Below are positions 23,171 through 35,100 of a DNA stretch of 64,000 bases, in pieces; the stretch's first letter is position 1, and every line of letters begins with the position of its first letter. The notes under the pieces are model-generated. The model searched no databases, had not been told where the DNA came from, and saw only the letters and a program-made list of their open reading frames with translations. Source of the stretch: Cinnamomum chago (Eukaryota > Streptophyta > Magnoliopsida > Laurales > Lauraceae); assembly GCA_038049695.1 (NCBI GenBank), contig CP142453.1:17984001-18048000 (forward strand), written 5' to 3'. The position numbers and the translations under genes are program-made.

Positions 23171-26100
23171 TCAAGGGCTGTAGAGTTTGCCACAATCAAA
23201 ATCAGCCCAGTTAAGCAACATCCCAGCCATTAATCCTGACAAGCATTTGTCCCTTAAGAAGCTCATCACTACCCCATCACTCTGTTGTATAGCACCCAAA
23301 ACATAAGCAGTAGCAATGAGCATTAAACCCCTCCATCTCCTCTCCTTTGCATACTTCTCCAAGCCCCTTCTGATCATGTCATACTCTTCTTCACCTTCAT
23401 TGGGTTTTCTGATCAAAGCCTCTCCAAGGCACCTAGCTAGGGTCACACCATCTTCCAATGCAGAGCACCCACCTTGGCCCATGTCTGGGGTCATGGGATG
23501 AAGTGCATCTCCAGCCACACAAACACCCCCCTTGCTGATATCTCCCCATAGCATATTCCATGGAACCCTGAATCTCAATGGAGCAGAAATGAAAGCATCC
23601 AACTGTGTCTTTTCCAGTGCATTGGTTACTTCTTTAGGCACCTTCTGCAACTTGCTCAACACCAACTGCTTCATCTTAGCTGGATCATCTTCTATACCTT
23701 TGGCTATTAGATAGAGAAAATAGAAAAGTTATGATAAACAGCACATGCCCCCAAAATGATCTCGTGTTTTTTGACTGAATCATTCAATCCCATTCAACAG
23801 CTTGATCTGATTATCGTAATTATATACTTTAGGCCCTGAAATTTAGTAGTCGTGTATGTATAATTTTTTTTCACACACGTTCAAATAAGAATCAGCCTCA
23901 AATATTAAGTTTGAGGAACATTTAAAATGCATGCTAGCCACATGCGCAGGCTAGAGTTGGAGTTGTAAGGTCTTGGTGTGGAATAGAGGAGTCAAAAATC
24001 AGATTGGGCAATCGTCCTAACCTCGATTTAAAGAGCCCAAAAGCTAAATTTCCCACCAGTACCATTCATTCATGTGTTCTTTCTCTGTCGACCACAGTTA
24101 CTTAAACGGCACAACAAATCAAGACCAAGAAAGGAGAAGGTTCATCAGTCTCAACAATCAAAAGAAGCAAAAAGAAGTAAAAAGAAGTCAAGATTTGGCC
24201 GAAAAGCAGCAGTGCCATGGTTGTTATGGCATAGAAATAGATGGCTAGAATCATTAGACCAAGCTGATCTTTTACTCTTAATCCACACTAAGACCTTCTA
24301 ATTCCACCCTAATCATGTGGTTGATATGCATGCAAGTGCACCCCATAAAATGTCTCCCAAACTTGAAGTTTGAGACCAGTTCTCATCTGAACACTTTGTA
24401 CTCAGACCAAACATAAAATACACAACCAAAATGTGAAAAATGCAACCAAGGAGTGAAAAGCTTTACACTGGGAAGATGGCGAGTAAGTGAAAAACCAATA
24501 GATGCTCTTATCATTGCAAGGCATGCAACCAGAACGGAAACCATCTCCGAAGGACTGCAAGAACTCGGGCTTGTAACCATGGCCATCTGGGAACTCTGCG
24601 AGGCCTCTTATCGCTAAGCGTCCTGTGAAGGCTGGTTTCTGGAGACCTAACCATTTCGCGACCAGAGAGTTCACTCCATCACATCCTACTAACACCTGAA
24701 CATTTACGAATGACAATACCATGAATTGGGTGACTTTATTTCTGGTAGTAGACTCCTCTACAAGCTTAGGAGGCATTGGTCATTGGCCTGTAGTTTATAT
24801 AAGAGCAGTATATGTCACCTTAGTTTTAAGGATGGAACCATCTGCCAAATGCACAAGAACCGAGTTCTTTGTTTGCTCAAGTGAAACGACCTTTGATCCA
24901 AATCTGATGGTACCTTGTGGCAGATCCTTCTCTAATGCTTCAAGCAAAATGTTCCTCCTCAGACACCTGACTTCATGGTTTCCACTGTATTGTCCCCAAG
25001 TTCAAAAACCCAAGAACAAAATTATGATTGGAACTTAAACATGAGAAATGATCCTACAATGTAGGTGAGATGCATGTAACATTTGAATGGTCTAATAAAG
25101 AAATGGTGAACCTCTGTTATAACTTACTAATTACTAATTAACTTATCCATGTTATGTACTCACCATTTCCCCTGTTCCACAAATGACACCTGGGCTGTGG
25201 TGGCTCCAATGACTGAAGAGGCAGCAACCAGCCTGCAAAATCAAACTCAGTAACTTCCAGTAATTTTTGTCATTAGTACTAGTGATTGAAATTCCTGTCT
25301 TGATCGGTGAAGCCGACTTGAACTTGATTATTAATTTGGGATTTAGGTTGATATTTTGAAACCCAGATTAACAAATGATTTGTGCTTGGGTTCACATTTT
25401 TGCAACCTAACCCACCAACCCAGCTCGAATCGGACTAATTACACTAGAACCAACCAACCCAACCCAACCCAAGCCTGACTTGTTAATTAAGGATGAGGAT
25501 TGAGATTTTCAACCCATCAGTAATTGGTTCAGCTCGGTTGAGCCTAAAAATGTTGTTTCTGATATTCAACCCGACCCGACCCGACCTATTGCCACCCCCA
25601 GTCAATATTAAATAGTTAAGGGTTATTGAATTAGATCTTAATATGATCTACAATGCTGCCAAACCACTGTTTGCATACCCTTGAAGTTGGACATGTTGTT
25701 GCCTGAGGTAATCACCAATGCCCAGAGCATCCAATGCCTTCCAGGCATTTGTCCATGTTAAAAGTGCATACCCAGTAACCCTCAAACTCTCTGAAGATTC
25801 CAGAACCAGGCTCCTCAATCCAATCCTACAAAAACAGAACATGACGCAAGAGCAAATGTCATTGCTATTTGTCAACAAATCCAGTTTTAATAACAAATCA
25901 AAGTAGGCAAGTATCATATACTATCTGATATTTCAATTTATCTTTTCTTCACATGTAAGATCTACGATTTAAAATTCAACAAAAATCAATTCGTATTACC
26001 CCCACATGCATCAAAGTATGCGCTCGGAAGGCCTTGACGAACAAATGGTCAAAATAGATGGAGATATCCAGTCAAAATTGACATATAGACAGCCAACAGT

Positions 26101-27325
26101 AAAGGTTTCAGCTTTGCTAGTAACAGTGGCCAAAATCTTTCTTTTTTTTAGGATTTTACTCGAAAAAATTCAAAATACAGCTATTTATTTCAAAGGGTCC
26201 TGACAAAATGTATAGAACTATGATAGAACTATGGGTTCCATCAGTACTAATTTGGTGTTTTTTATTATTATTATTATTATGAAGTAAGTGACGCTAGCGG
26301 CGGTTACGGCCGAAACTCAATCTTTCTATCTATTCAATTTCAATCAACAAAACAATGGGGTTTCTGAAGCTCCTTTTCCTCATCTCATTCTTCTTCTTCC
26401 ATTCTTGTATGGCAGCCAAAAAACTGACTGCTTTAGTCCAAGACAAACCCATGCCTTTACAGTACCACAACGGTCCACTTCTCAGTGGAACCATCTCTCA
26501 CGTGGTGGAAGACCACCGAGAAATACTACTCCCTCACCCACACCAAATCCAGCAACAAGAAGCATCTCCTTCTCACCCTCGGCAAACAGATCCTTGACGA
26601 GACTCGATCCCGACTTATCCAAATCGAAGATACCTTACATAAGATCCACCTTCTTGAAATAGAAAAGATAAATGTAAGTGAAACTATACTAGTAATGGAT
26701 TTCCTAGAAGATTTTGATAATTACACCATTAGGTTACATCGAGAACCACAGCTGGTTTTAGATATCAAAGGTGCTAAACCAGTTACCTTACACCTCTTCA
26801 CCAAACCAAAAAAATACTGCTGTCAAAACTATGTGATGACGCTGCGAAACGTGGTGATACCTTAGGAGAACAGGACAACAGAGTCCAAGATCGTGGCAGT
26901 GGAGGGCTTCTCCATGAGCAGGTGTGGAACCCACGGGGCATCTCCCAAGCTTGCAAAGGAGGGGAGGTTTCCATACATCTGGGTTGGTAACTCTAGAAGA
27001 GACGATAGCGTCACTCAATATTTTTTTGACTAATAGTAAGTTAGGAGTAAAAAATAAAATAAAAATAAAAATGTGGCGGGGAAGACCCCATCAGTGCGCT
27101 GCACATCTGATCAGTACCCTTCGAGATAAATGGCTGTGTTTCGGTAAAATCCTCTTTTTTAAATCATGTTAAAGTCTTCGTCTTTGCTGTGTACATGGTA
27201 TATTTTAACCATACCCCATGCTTTCAAAGGAAATAATAAATTGTAGCATACCTGTGAAGTCCTAATGCAGTTGCAAGTCCTGCTATCCCTGCCCCAACAA
27301 TAACTACGTCTTCCACAGTTTCCAT
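23171..27325 (-). CDS. FAD-dependent monooxygenase, monooxygenase-2-like (array copy A)
   Basis: Six exons: 27325-27252, 25825-25679, 25232-25164, 24984-24819, 24695-24467 and 23703-23171, all GT-AG, totalling 1218 bases (405 residues plus TGA). The Rossmann GxGxxG (GAGIAG) is at 11-16 with an acidic residue after the second strand (LVLESS). The DG motif (VGCDG) is at 155-159 and the GD motif (VAGDALHP) at about 291-298, followed by [11 protein letters not shown]. These are the three FAD/NAD(P)H fingerprints of class A flavin monooxygenases (salicylate hydroxylase/zeaxanthin epoxidase superfamily). No signal or transit peptide is visible, so a cytosolic location is likely. Substrate unknown. 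Intron 1 (1426 bp) is enlarged by an EXORDIUM-like pseudogene. No stops or shifts; this copy reads [10 protein letters not shown] where B and C read VLWGDICKGG. Confidence 0.9.
25290..25606. repeat. MITE-like repeat in intron 2 of copy A
   Basis: Built of AACCCAACCC/GGGTTGG words and ending CCCGACCTATTGCCACCCCC. Homologous blocks sit in the same intron of B, C and D. The left terminus is worn in this copy. Confidence 0.6.
26355..27000 (+). pseudogene. EXORDIUM-like protein pseudogene inside intron 1 of copy A
   Basis: Starts with a signal-peptide-like [17 protein letters not shown], then [20 protein letters not shown] and LLSGT, the N-terminal signature of EXORDIUM/PHI-1 apoplastic proteins. 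The reading frame then shifts at about 26500 into [10 protein letters not shown] and LGKQILDE, with the intervening conserved segment deleted. After about 26602 some 280 bases do not resemble the family. From about 26890 the C-terminal block [13 protein letters not shown] and PYIWVGNS returns, also ending early. It is antisense to the monooxygenase, lacks introns (usual for the family) and cannot give a full protein. Confidence 0.8.
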
Positions 27326-27700
27326 TTTCTTGGCTCTGTGTTTGCCTAGAGAGAGAGAGGAGGGCAATAAAAAGGAGGAGAAGCTGCCACAAACTGTTTA
27401 ATTAATAATCAGTGAGTTCACTGCTGATGAAATGATAGGTTCCCTTTTAACTTTTCTGGTGTTCTTTGAATGCAAGAGATCTCATCTTTGAATACAGGAG
27501 CAGAAATGAGAAGTAAAGTTGGAAACAAACACGCCAATCAGCAGCCTCTTGCCTGCGTGTTTGCCCAGAGATAGCGAGAGAAGGGCAAGAAAAAAAAAAA
27601 ACCATTGCTGATGAAGTAAGCAGTGAAGTCATTGCTGATGAAGTATCAGGGTTCCTTTTTTTCTAGTGGTCAATCTTCTTTGAATGAGTTGGCCAATGCA
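27326..27700 (-). promoter_or_regulatory. 5' flank of copy A with a partial internal duplication
   Basis: Just upstream of the start codon is a CT-rich leader (GA-rich on the plus strand), as in B-D. Two related blocks occur: GAGAGGAGGGCAATAAAAAG with TCACTGCTGATGAAATGATA at about 27350-27440, and GAGAGAAGGGCAAGAAAA with TCATTGCTGATGAAGTATCA at about 27565-27650. This suggests a duplicated proximal promoter. No core promoter element was assigned with confidence. Confidence 0.45.
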
Positions 27701-28179
27701 AAATATCTCATCTTCAGAGGACCAGAGATTGGAAATAAATTTAAGATAGAAGGCTACAATCAACAGCCAACAGCCACATACCTTAGACAAGAGCCATATG
27801 AAAACAATATTCTCAAGTTTCAGCAGTCTCTAAAATTTAATCTTATATTATTACCTTTGTCGTCCACCTTCGTCAATTATTGACCAAAGATTCTTTTTGG
27901 AACATCCAATTTTATGTCATCATCGTCAGTTTTGTCAGCTATATGAATTTTGTTCCATTATAGTAATGTGTAATTCATATCTTAGGTGTGAGAGAGGTTT
28001 TACTCAGGCTGTCGTCCTGACACAACTCTTCTCTTTTTTCTTTGACTTGGGGACCGATTGTAAATTGGTGGAGTTTGGCAGCAGCTGAAATATGGTATTT
28101 AATGGGCAGTACGGGAGCTCAAATTACTTACATATGTTCACTCAAATATGGTTTGACTCAAGCATTACCTCGAGAATAA

Positions 28180-28310
28180 GGATCTGTTTGGTCCAAACAA
28201 AGAGGGGTCTCCACATGGAGGGGCGGAAGGGGGGCGGAGGAAAGAGAAATTAACTTTTTCTTTCCTCCGCCCCCCACGTGGAGGCCCCTGTTTGATCCAA
28301 ACAGGGATCC
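28180..28310. repeat. foldback (hairpin) MITE-like element
   Basis: The arm GGATCTGTTTGGTCCAAACA ... GGAGGGGCGGAAGGGGGGCG pairs with CCTCCGCCCCCCACGTGGAG ... TGTTTGATCCAAACAGGGAT around a TTAA centre. A third partial copy, CCTGTTTGGACCAAACAGGG, follows at 28311-28330. No target duplication found. Confidence 0.75.
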
Positions 28311-28334
28311 CCTGTTTGGACCAAACAGGGATCC

Positions 28335-30603
28335 GGTTCCTTAGTTGAAATTAGTTGAGTGGTGTTTGCGCCATGACAAATGTATATATTCAGGGATCAA
28401 TCCCTAGCTTTTCAAGTTATCACTACAGACCAGTAGCCCAATTTTGCAAAAAAAAAAAAAAAAAAAAAAGGAAAAGAAGAAGTGATATAGGACATTATTA
28501 AGGTTGGTCATATAAAAAATATATAATTATCTATTAAATTCTATACTATCTACTATACTAATTGAAGTGAAATTTATGTTCCATTCTATAAATGTACAGG
28601 CATGTGATGTGAATGGATCTGATTAAGAAAATGTGAGCCTCACTTATTGATAGTTTTCAAGAAATAAGAAGTCATTTTGTATGGATAGTTTTACCCCATC
28701 ATTATCATTGTTAACCTTGCAATTTGGAGTTTCGGGGTTTTTTTTTTTTTTTTTTGACCTAGAGGAGAGACTATGAACCCATCTGGGGTTTTAAAATTTT
28801 TACGAGGCTTACATTAATTATAGAAAACTGATTTATATTTGATTTTGGTCTATGTGTCTATTTAATTTGGTTTGATGATTGGAATGATCTTGTGGTAATC
28901 ACAGAAATGGTGACATCCAAATTGATTTCAGACTATGATACCGAGTCTTTTTTCATGTCTTTTTTTAGGAGTAAGATAAGAAAGGCATGCATTAGTCTTC
29001 AAAAGCATGATCCATTGTACAAGTATAAGGCTCACTCTATTTATTATTCTGTAAGATGATCAGATGTGCCGAACAATAATGCGACTTGCAGTGAGCAAGC
29101 AAACAAAGGAAGATAAAAAAAGAAAGCCAAAATAATTAGTGAAGTTGATCTTTTTAGAAAAGGAAAAGGAAAGTTGTAAGTGCTGAAAATATTAACTCAC
29201 AAGATTAGGGGGAGCCTTTGAGGACTTATCCAAATGATTGGAGAGAGTTATCCTCTTCAGAGACTTGAAAGGAAAGAAAAAGCAGTCAAAGGACCCTGTC
29301 TATGGGCAGCACAGAGCTCTCCGATGCCTAAGTTAGTGCAGGAACAAAGGTCGGAAGGTCGGAGAAGAAGAGAGGCAGAGTAACGACTAGGAAATGGCAT
29401 GCATGTATGCGTACCTGGTTTTTGGATGGTGAATCACCTTATATAAGAAAAATCATAGGTGTCTGTTAGTGAGCCTAATGATTTGACTACTAGGGTCTCA
29501 TTAGCCCATAGAGTAATTAATGAGGATCCATCATAGCCCACATTGCATTAAATGAGGGTCCGATCAGCCCATGCTGCATTAAATGCTAGTCACATTGGGT
29601 CTGAACTTGCCTTGACATGTTGGCGACTGAGGTCCCATCGGGTCCTTCCTTGGGCCTTGTCCTGATATGGCTCCAGTCATTAGATGTGGCTTTGTCAGAG
29701 ATTTGATGGGGGTGGACGACTTGGATAGTGTATCTGTCCCATCAGCGCGTGCATGTACCCTGCCACGTGTCCTTATGTAAGGCGTGGTTGTTAGTACCCG
29801 TCTCGAATAACAGCTCGTCACCTCGGCTGTAGCCGAGATGCATATCTCGTTTGACGTAGCATATGGCCGAGACGGTGGCCACCAGTGCTAATATCGGCAA
29901 GTGGTCCAGTGTTCGTGCCGAGGCGCGTAAAGCCGAAATGGAACACAAGCTAGCATTATTGCTAGCCTTTGCATAACTTGTGCATTAAGAGTTGCCCCAC
30001 ACAAAAATTGTATTATATTGGCACTTTTCTGTGTTTTTATCTTAAGGTTTCATTTTTTTTCTAAAAATACCAATTTAGTGAGACGTGCTTTCAAATTATG
30101 CAATGAAGCAATATGACACATAGAGCATGCTTTTGAAGTGGAGCGGCATAAGGCGTGAGTTTAGCTCCATGTCTTATATTTGAAACCACCCGAGATTTGT
30201 CCGAGGCCCCGATGTATGTTTGTGTGTGTTCAATAGGCCGTCCGAGCAATTAGTTTTGTTGGGTCAAAGACCTCGGGATACCCACATCTTTAAAAAATCA
30301 TAATAGACATGAAAGTAGAAATTGTTGGCCTTTTATTTCTTATAATCATAGTGATGAACAACCTCTCATTCTCATCTGTTCAAAAAATATTTTGAAAGGG
30401 CGTGCTGAAAGTCGAATCAAAGGAACAAACTTTGGAGCTTCTTATTGATTGGGGTTCGGGTTGGATTGCCCATTCAAGCTAGGAGTTGCAACCCCTACTT
30501 CAAAAAACGAAGAAAATATTACTAAAAGATGAATTATCACTTTCAAAGGTAAAAATTTATAGTTCACGATAGGAGATTGTTTTTTCTCTCCACTCTAACA
30601 GGG
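28335..30603. other. intergenic region between copies A and B, no gene recognised
   Basis: AT-rich to about 29430. From about 29430 to 30290 the composition changes, with TTATATAAG at about 29440, CCGAGG/CCTCGG words and blocks such as GAGGATCC. This resembles decayed LTR sequence, but I found no paired ends. Confidence 0.35.
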
Positions 30604-30608
30604 ATAGA

Positions 30609-33334
30609 TGTCACGTACCAAAAAATACAACCATGGAATAACGTGAAAAATAAGAATAAATATTCATTTTCCTGTGTTTAATACAACACAAGCTTCCAAA
30701 AGTGGACCCACATATTGCAAACCGTGGTGAGTCAAAATAAATTTCATTAAATTCAACGGAAGCGTTATTCAATTGGTATCCAAGGTTCATAATTAAGATC
30801 CAACACCATCATCATATGAATAAATAATAATTAAAGTTGCAGAATAAATCAAAGAATTACTAAAGAAAAGTTTATCATTAAAGAAAATTCATCTAAAGAA
30901 ATTCTAAGATGACGTTCTCTCTCAGGTAGGCTCAGACGGCTCCGTAGCCATCTCCGGCTCTCACTCAGGTTCGTCAACTGGTTCAAACGCTTGAAACGTT
31001 TGACCATCCTCCGTCTCCACAATAGGGTAGGGGTCGATACCTATGCACCAATAAACAAAGTAAACAGCAAGTACGAAAGCATAATTCATAAATAAAATAT
31101 AAGATCAATAAGAGTAAAGACAGGTAATAATCATAAGAGATTAACAATGGAACAATGATGAAAAGAACGTATAACCTACATCCAATCTACACAATAGAGC
31201 AATACAATAATCACACAGAAGCACTGCTACTGTTTTGGGTGGTTTGCCCTAACTTTAAAGTGGGAAAACCCGTTCGAAGGCCGGCGGTCATTAACCGGTT
31301 CGTAATCGAGATCGTAGGCCGGATAAACCGGTTCGAAATTCAGATATTAGAGTGTCCGTACACATCGGTGATCAGCCGTCCACATACAACTGCAGTCGTT
31401 CGAATATGGCCAAATCAATATACATATATATTTATATATCATAGTAGAATAGACCTAATGATTAGTAATGCTCTTGACACAGAAGCCTAAGTCAAAGTGA
31501 AGGGCTGACTGCACAATAATTCATAATTAAATACCAAACAAATAATTCGAATAAACCTCTATAATATCTCAATCGATTGCCACGCCACATCACGGTCCAT
31601 ATCAAAACAACATAGGGTATGCAACTAATAGACGAATATCAAACTCAATCATGAATGCAAACCCGAAGGTCTAGGAATAATCACAAGTCAAACATAAGGT
31701 TAAACATAAGGTCTCATACCCGATAATCACAAGAATTTCTAATAGATAAAAGATCAACACATCCCCTCTTAATTAATGGTGTATAGACCCAATTAAGGGT
31801 TTTCCAATAGAGATGGGTTGAGCCCGATCCATTAGGATTTTTCGAAGTCATTCGAAGTACTAAACCCTACGTTGGTAAGATACCGTTTGCCCTGACGGTA
31901 TTTACTCGGTCCAAAGATCCACTAATAAAGTACAAAAATATAATTTTAATATATTAAAAACCATAGATACCATTCAAAATTAATTTACAAATAATAATGA
32001 TAAATCATGATCTTAATTTATAATTTTAGAAAACTTGAGGATTCCACCTATAACATTTTTTCCAAATTCAATTTCTTATAAAATAAGCCAAGGCATGTAA
32101 TTTGGGTTTATAAAACAACTAAGGACCTTCTTCCAGATTTTAGAAAATCATGGTCTTAGTACTAACCTCACATAACAGACGGTGTTGTCACAAGGCCTTC
32201 ACCCTTTTTTCAAAACCGTGGCCAGTCAAACATGCCACACTTTATTTTCCAATTCATGTCTAAGTTGAAAACCACCCACACAGAACCCTTTCTTTCAAAT
32301 TCTAAAAACTAATGGGTTGCATGGAAAGGCCTGACAAGTGCTAAAGTTGTGTGACATGGGAATTCCTTTTCCAAAACAAGTCCATGTCAAGCCTCACGCA
32401 CAGAACTTCTTTTCAACTGATTAAAAAAAAAAAAACTCATGGGCAAGGACAAGGTCACACTCAAACCGAGAGGTCTCTCTCTCCTAATGCATATTTAGGA
32501 CTAAACTGCCCCCACTATACATAACAGAACCCGGAACCCAGTTTCAAAATAATGGACTTCACACACGTCACGCCTGGTATAAAAGGTCATGTGGATAGTG
32601 GGCTCCACTGATCACGAAGTCAGATGGTTCGGTCCTCTAGGATTGCCCGGCTACACAAGGCAATGTGATCGAGCCAGATCTGTGATTGTATCGTCCAGTG
32701 GATCCCACAACATGGTTAAATACAAGTAAAATATTTTCAAAGTAACTCACGCCTCAAAATTTAAAATCAAAAGATGGTGGCCATATATGTGTAAGGTTTC
32801 ATCACAAAAAGAGAAAATCAAATATCGAGGCATAAAAAGGGGTTCCTACATGCATCCACACACGAATCAAAGAAGCACGCAAGCATTAAATTTACAAATT
32901 ATGATTAGGTACTTGCCTGAAATCCGCGGTTGAAGGAGACGGTCTAGAGATCCTACTGCCAAAGCCCAAATGTACTAACCCAGAGAAAAGTTGGAAGAGA
33001 GAGAGAAAGTTGTGTGTGAAAATAAAAGAGTGTGGTGGTCTATAAATAGGAAATAAAAATAAGAGTTGTAGTCTAACTAAAATTCTAAATAATAGAGTTT
33101 GGGTTTTAAAATATATAGGAGTTTGGATTAGAGAAGGATTAGAGTTTTGATTTGAGAAAAACTGTTCCACTAAATTGGGCCCGAGTTAACTATGGATAAG
33201 ACACCTATTCAACAAGCCTAACTCTCCAACCTAAGTTTAGCATGGTCCCCACTTAAACTAATCGCGTATTTAATTAAAATACAATCAATTATATAATAAT
33301 AATAATAATATATATATAATACCAAAACGTCACA
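30609..33334. repeat. solo LTR of a Ty3/Gypsy-type element, 2726 bp
   Basis: Starts TGTCACGTACC and ends AAAACGTCACA. It is flanked by a perfect 5-bp direct repeat ATAGA (30604-30608 and 33335-33339). There is no internal region, so it is a product of LTR-LTR recombination. Its length and its TGTC(A/G)CG terminus resemble the 2845-bp chromovirus LTR at 5621-8465. By analogy it belongs to a related long-LTR family in minus orientation. The open frames inside (31155-31490, 32892-33170) are not credible genes. Confidence 0.85.
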
Positions 33335-33811
33335 ATAGAATTGTGTTTTCAAAGTGTTTTCGAAGTGAATCACATTTTCTTATCATAAATGGATCTAAAC
33401 AGAGATGAAGTACTTTCTCTAGGGAAGTTTCTCACACTTTTTATACAGCTCTAGAAATTAACATTTTTGAGCAGTTAACTTTCAGCAATCAATGGGGTTA
33501 GTGTGAGTTGATGTGATGGTGCTTTGTGAAGGATAACATTGATCACAAGTGGACACAAGCTCGACTGGTTTGGCTGTTCTCGAGCTTGGCTCAAGCCTGA
33601 CACCTTGCAATATTTTAGAAGCTAGCATTGTTTGGAATAGTACTTTTGCCTGGGGAAATGTGAAATATTGATAATGTGGTCAGCATTTGTGACTATGCTC
33701 AATGACACTGGCACCTGATGATGAACCCAACTCATGATTTGGAACATTATTTGAGAATGCCCCCCTATACTGAAAGTGAGTATAATTTTTCTTTTCTTAT
33801 GTTTTACTTTA

Positions 33812-34187
33812 GAGCATCTCCAACGGAGACTTTATTTGTCCAACTCAGCTCCCAATGAAAGTAATTAGCATATGGCTTTACCTCCAACAGAATGGTCATA
33901 TCCTACATGGCATTTGAAGGTTGTATTGGTATGTTATATTTGACATACCATAAAATGAGATGCCTTTTCTTTCTTTTAAATAAAATAATGGTGATGAGGA
34001 TAAATGCATTTGAAGTTGGTACAAGTAGATGCTAAATTTGAAATGAGAAAATTATAAAATAATAATTTGACATCTCTCTTAGAGTTGTCCAAGTGAGATA
34101 TCAAATTTACATATGCCTTTTTTTGCCACATAAGCCTTTATTTTGAAAAAGACATATCCAAATTTGAAGTGTTTCTTGGAGATACTC
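33812..34187. mobile_element. Tourist/PIF-Harbinger-like MITE, 376 bp
   Basis: Terminal inverted repeats GAGCATCTCCAA and TTGGAGATACTC match at 11 of 12 positions. TTA duplications flank both sides (33809-33811, 34188-34190). There is no coding capacity. Confidence 0.78.
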
Positions 34188-34190
34188 TTA

Positions 34191-35100
34191 GTTTCTATAT
34201 TCTTTGTTAGGTTCCCTTGCCTCACTTGCAAGTTTTTTCGGACTTGGTCATCCTTAGAGTGGTGCCTTGCAAGCCCTTGTCAAATAAATCGTTTTTAATA
34301 GAGGCTGGTTAATGTTTGATAATGCCAGATATCTTTAGGCCTCTGCTAGCTTCCAAGTGGACTAGGCATATTTGGAGTGTGTATTATTGAGCTGGTCCAT
34401 GTTTATTATATTCCTTGTAACGAGAATTTTATGTCTTTCAAATTCAATGGGGTAAGCATCCTCTTGGCTGGGGCATGTGTAAATGCTAAGGGGTGGAGTT
34501 TGAGAATCTCAAAGGATAAAGATGACTTTTCGAGTGGTTAAGATTTGGAATTCTAATAAAGAAATATGAAAATCAGAAATACCAAAGGGACAACCATTAC
34601 ATCGTTGATTAGAAATCTCTAGCAAAGAACTTCCGAATGCTCAAGTACAAAAGTTATAAGTTCCAACCACATAGAAAGTCTCAAATGACCAGATCGTTGT
34701 TAAAAATATCAAAATATTATTGGGATTTTATATGAAAACATTGATTCTCTGTTAATATGGTGGCATTTTCTCAGGAAAATCAGGATTTTCATGTGAATAA
34801 AATTATAAAACAGCAAATTTAAAAATATATGATTTTTTTTTTCTGTGCCCGTTTTCCCATCAGTCATTCACTAATTCACTCCTCAAGCTCTATAATAGAC
34901 CTCTGAATGCAGATTCAATGGTCCTCATAACAAAGAAAATCCTGATGTTAGCATAACATCATGAGATTTGGTTTATACTATTGTCTAGGGGAATGCTTTA
35001 GCCCATAAATAGATTTACATATCCAACAGTTGTAAGATTCCTAATCTGTATTCTCTGTCACATTATACTTCTATCATAATTTGTGATGATCAGCACACAA
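34191..35100. other. 3' flank of monooxygenase B
   Basis: AT-rich, with no coding segment recognised. The last bases before the stop (TTTGTGATGATCAGCACAC) match the 3' flanks of the other copies. Confidence 0.45.

Noticed and set aside
29579..29948. Two overlapping minus-strand frames in GC-richer DNA
   Set aside because: More likely decayed LTR sequence; no coding signature.
31155..33170. 111- and 92-codon frames
   Set aside because: Both lie inside the solo LTR and show no domain.
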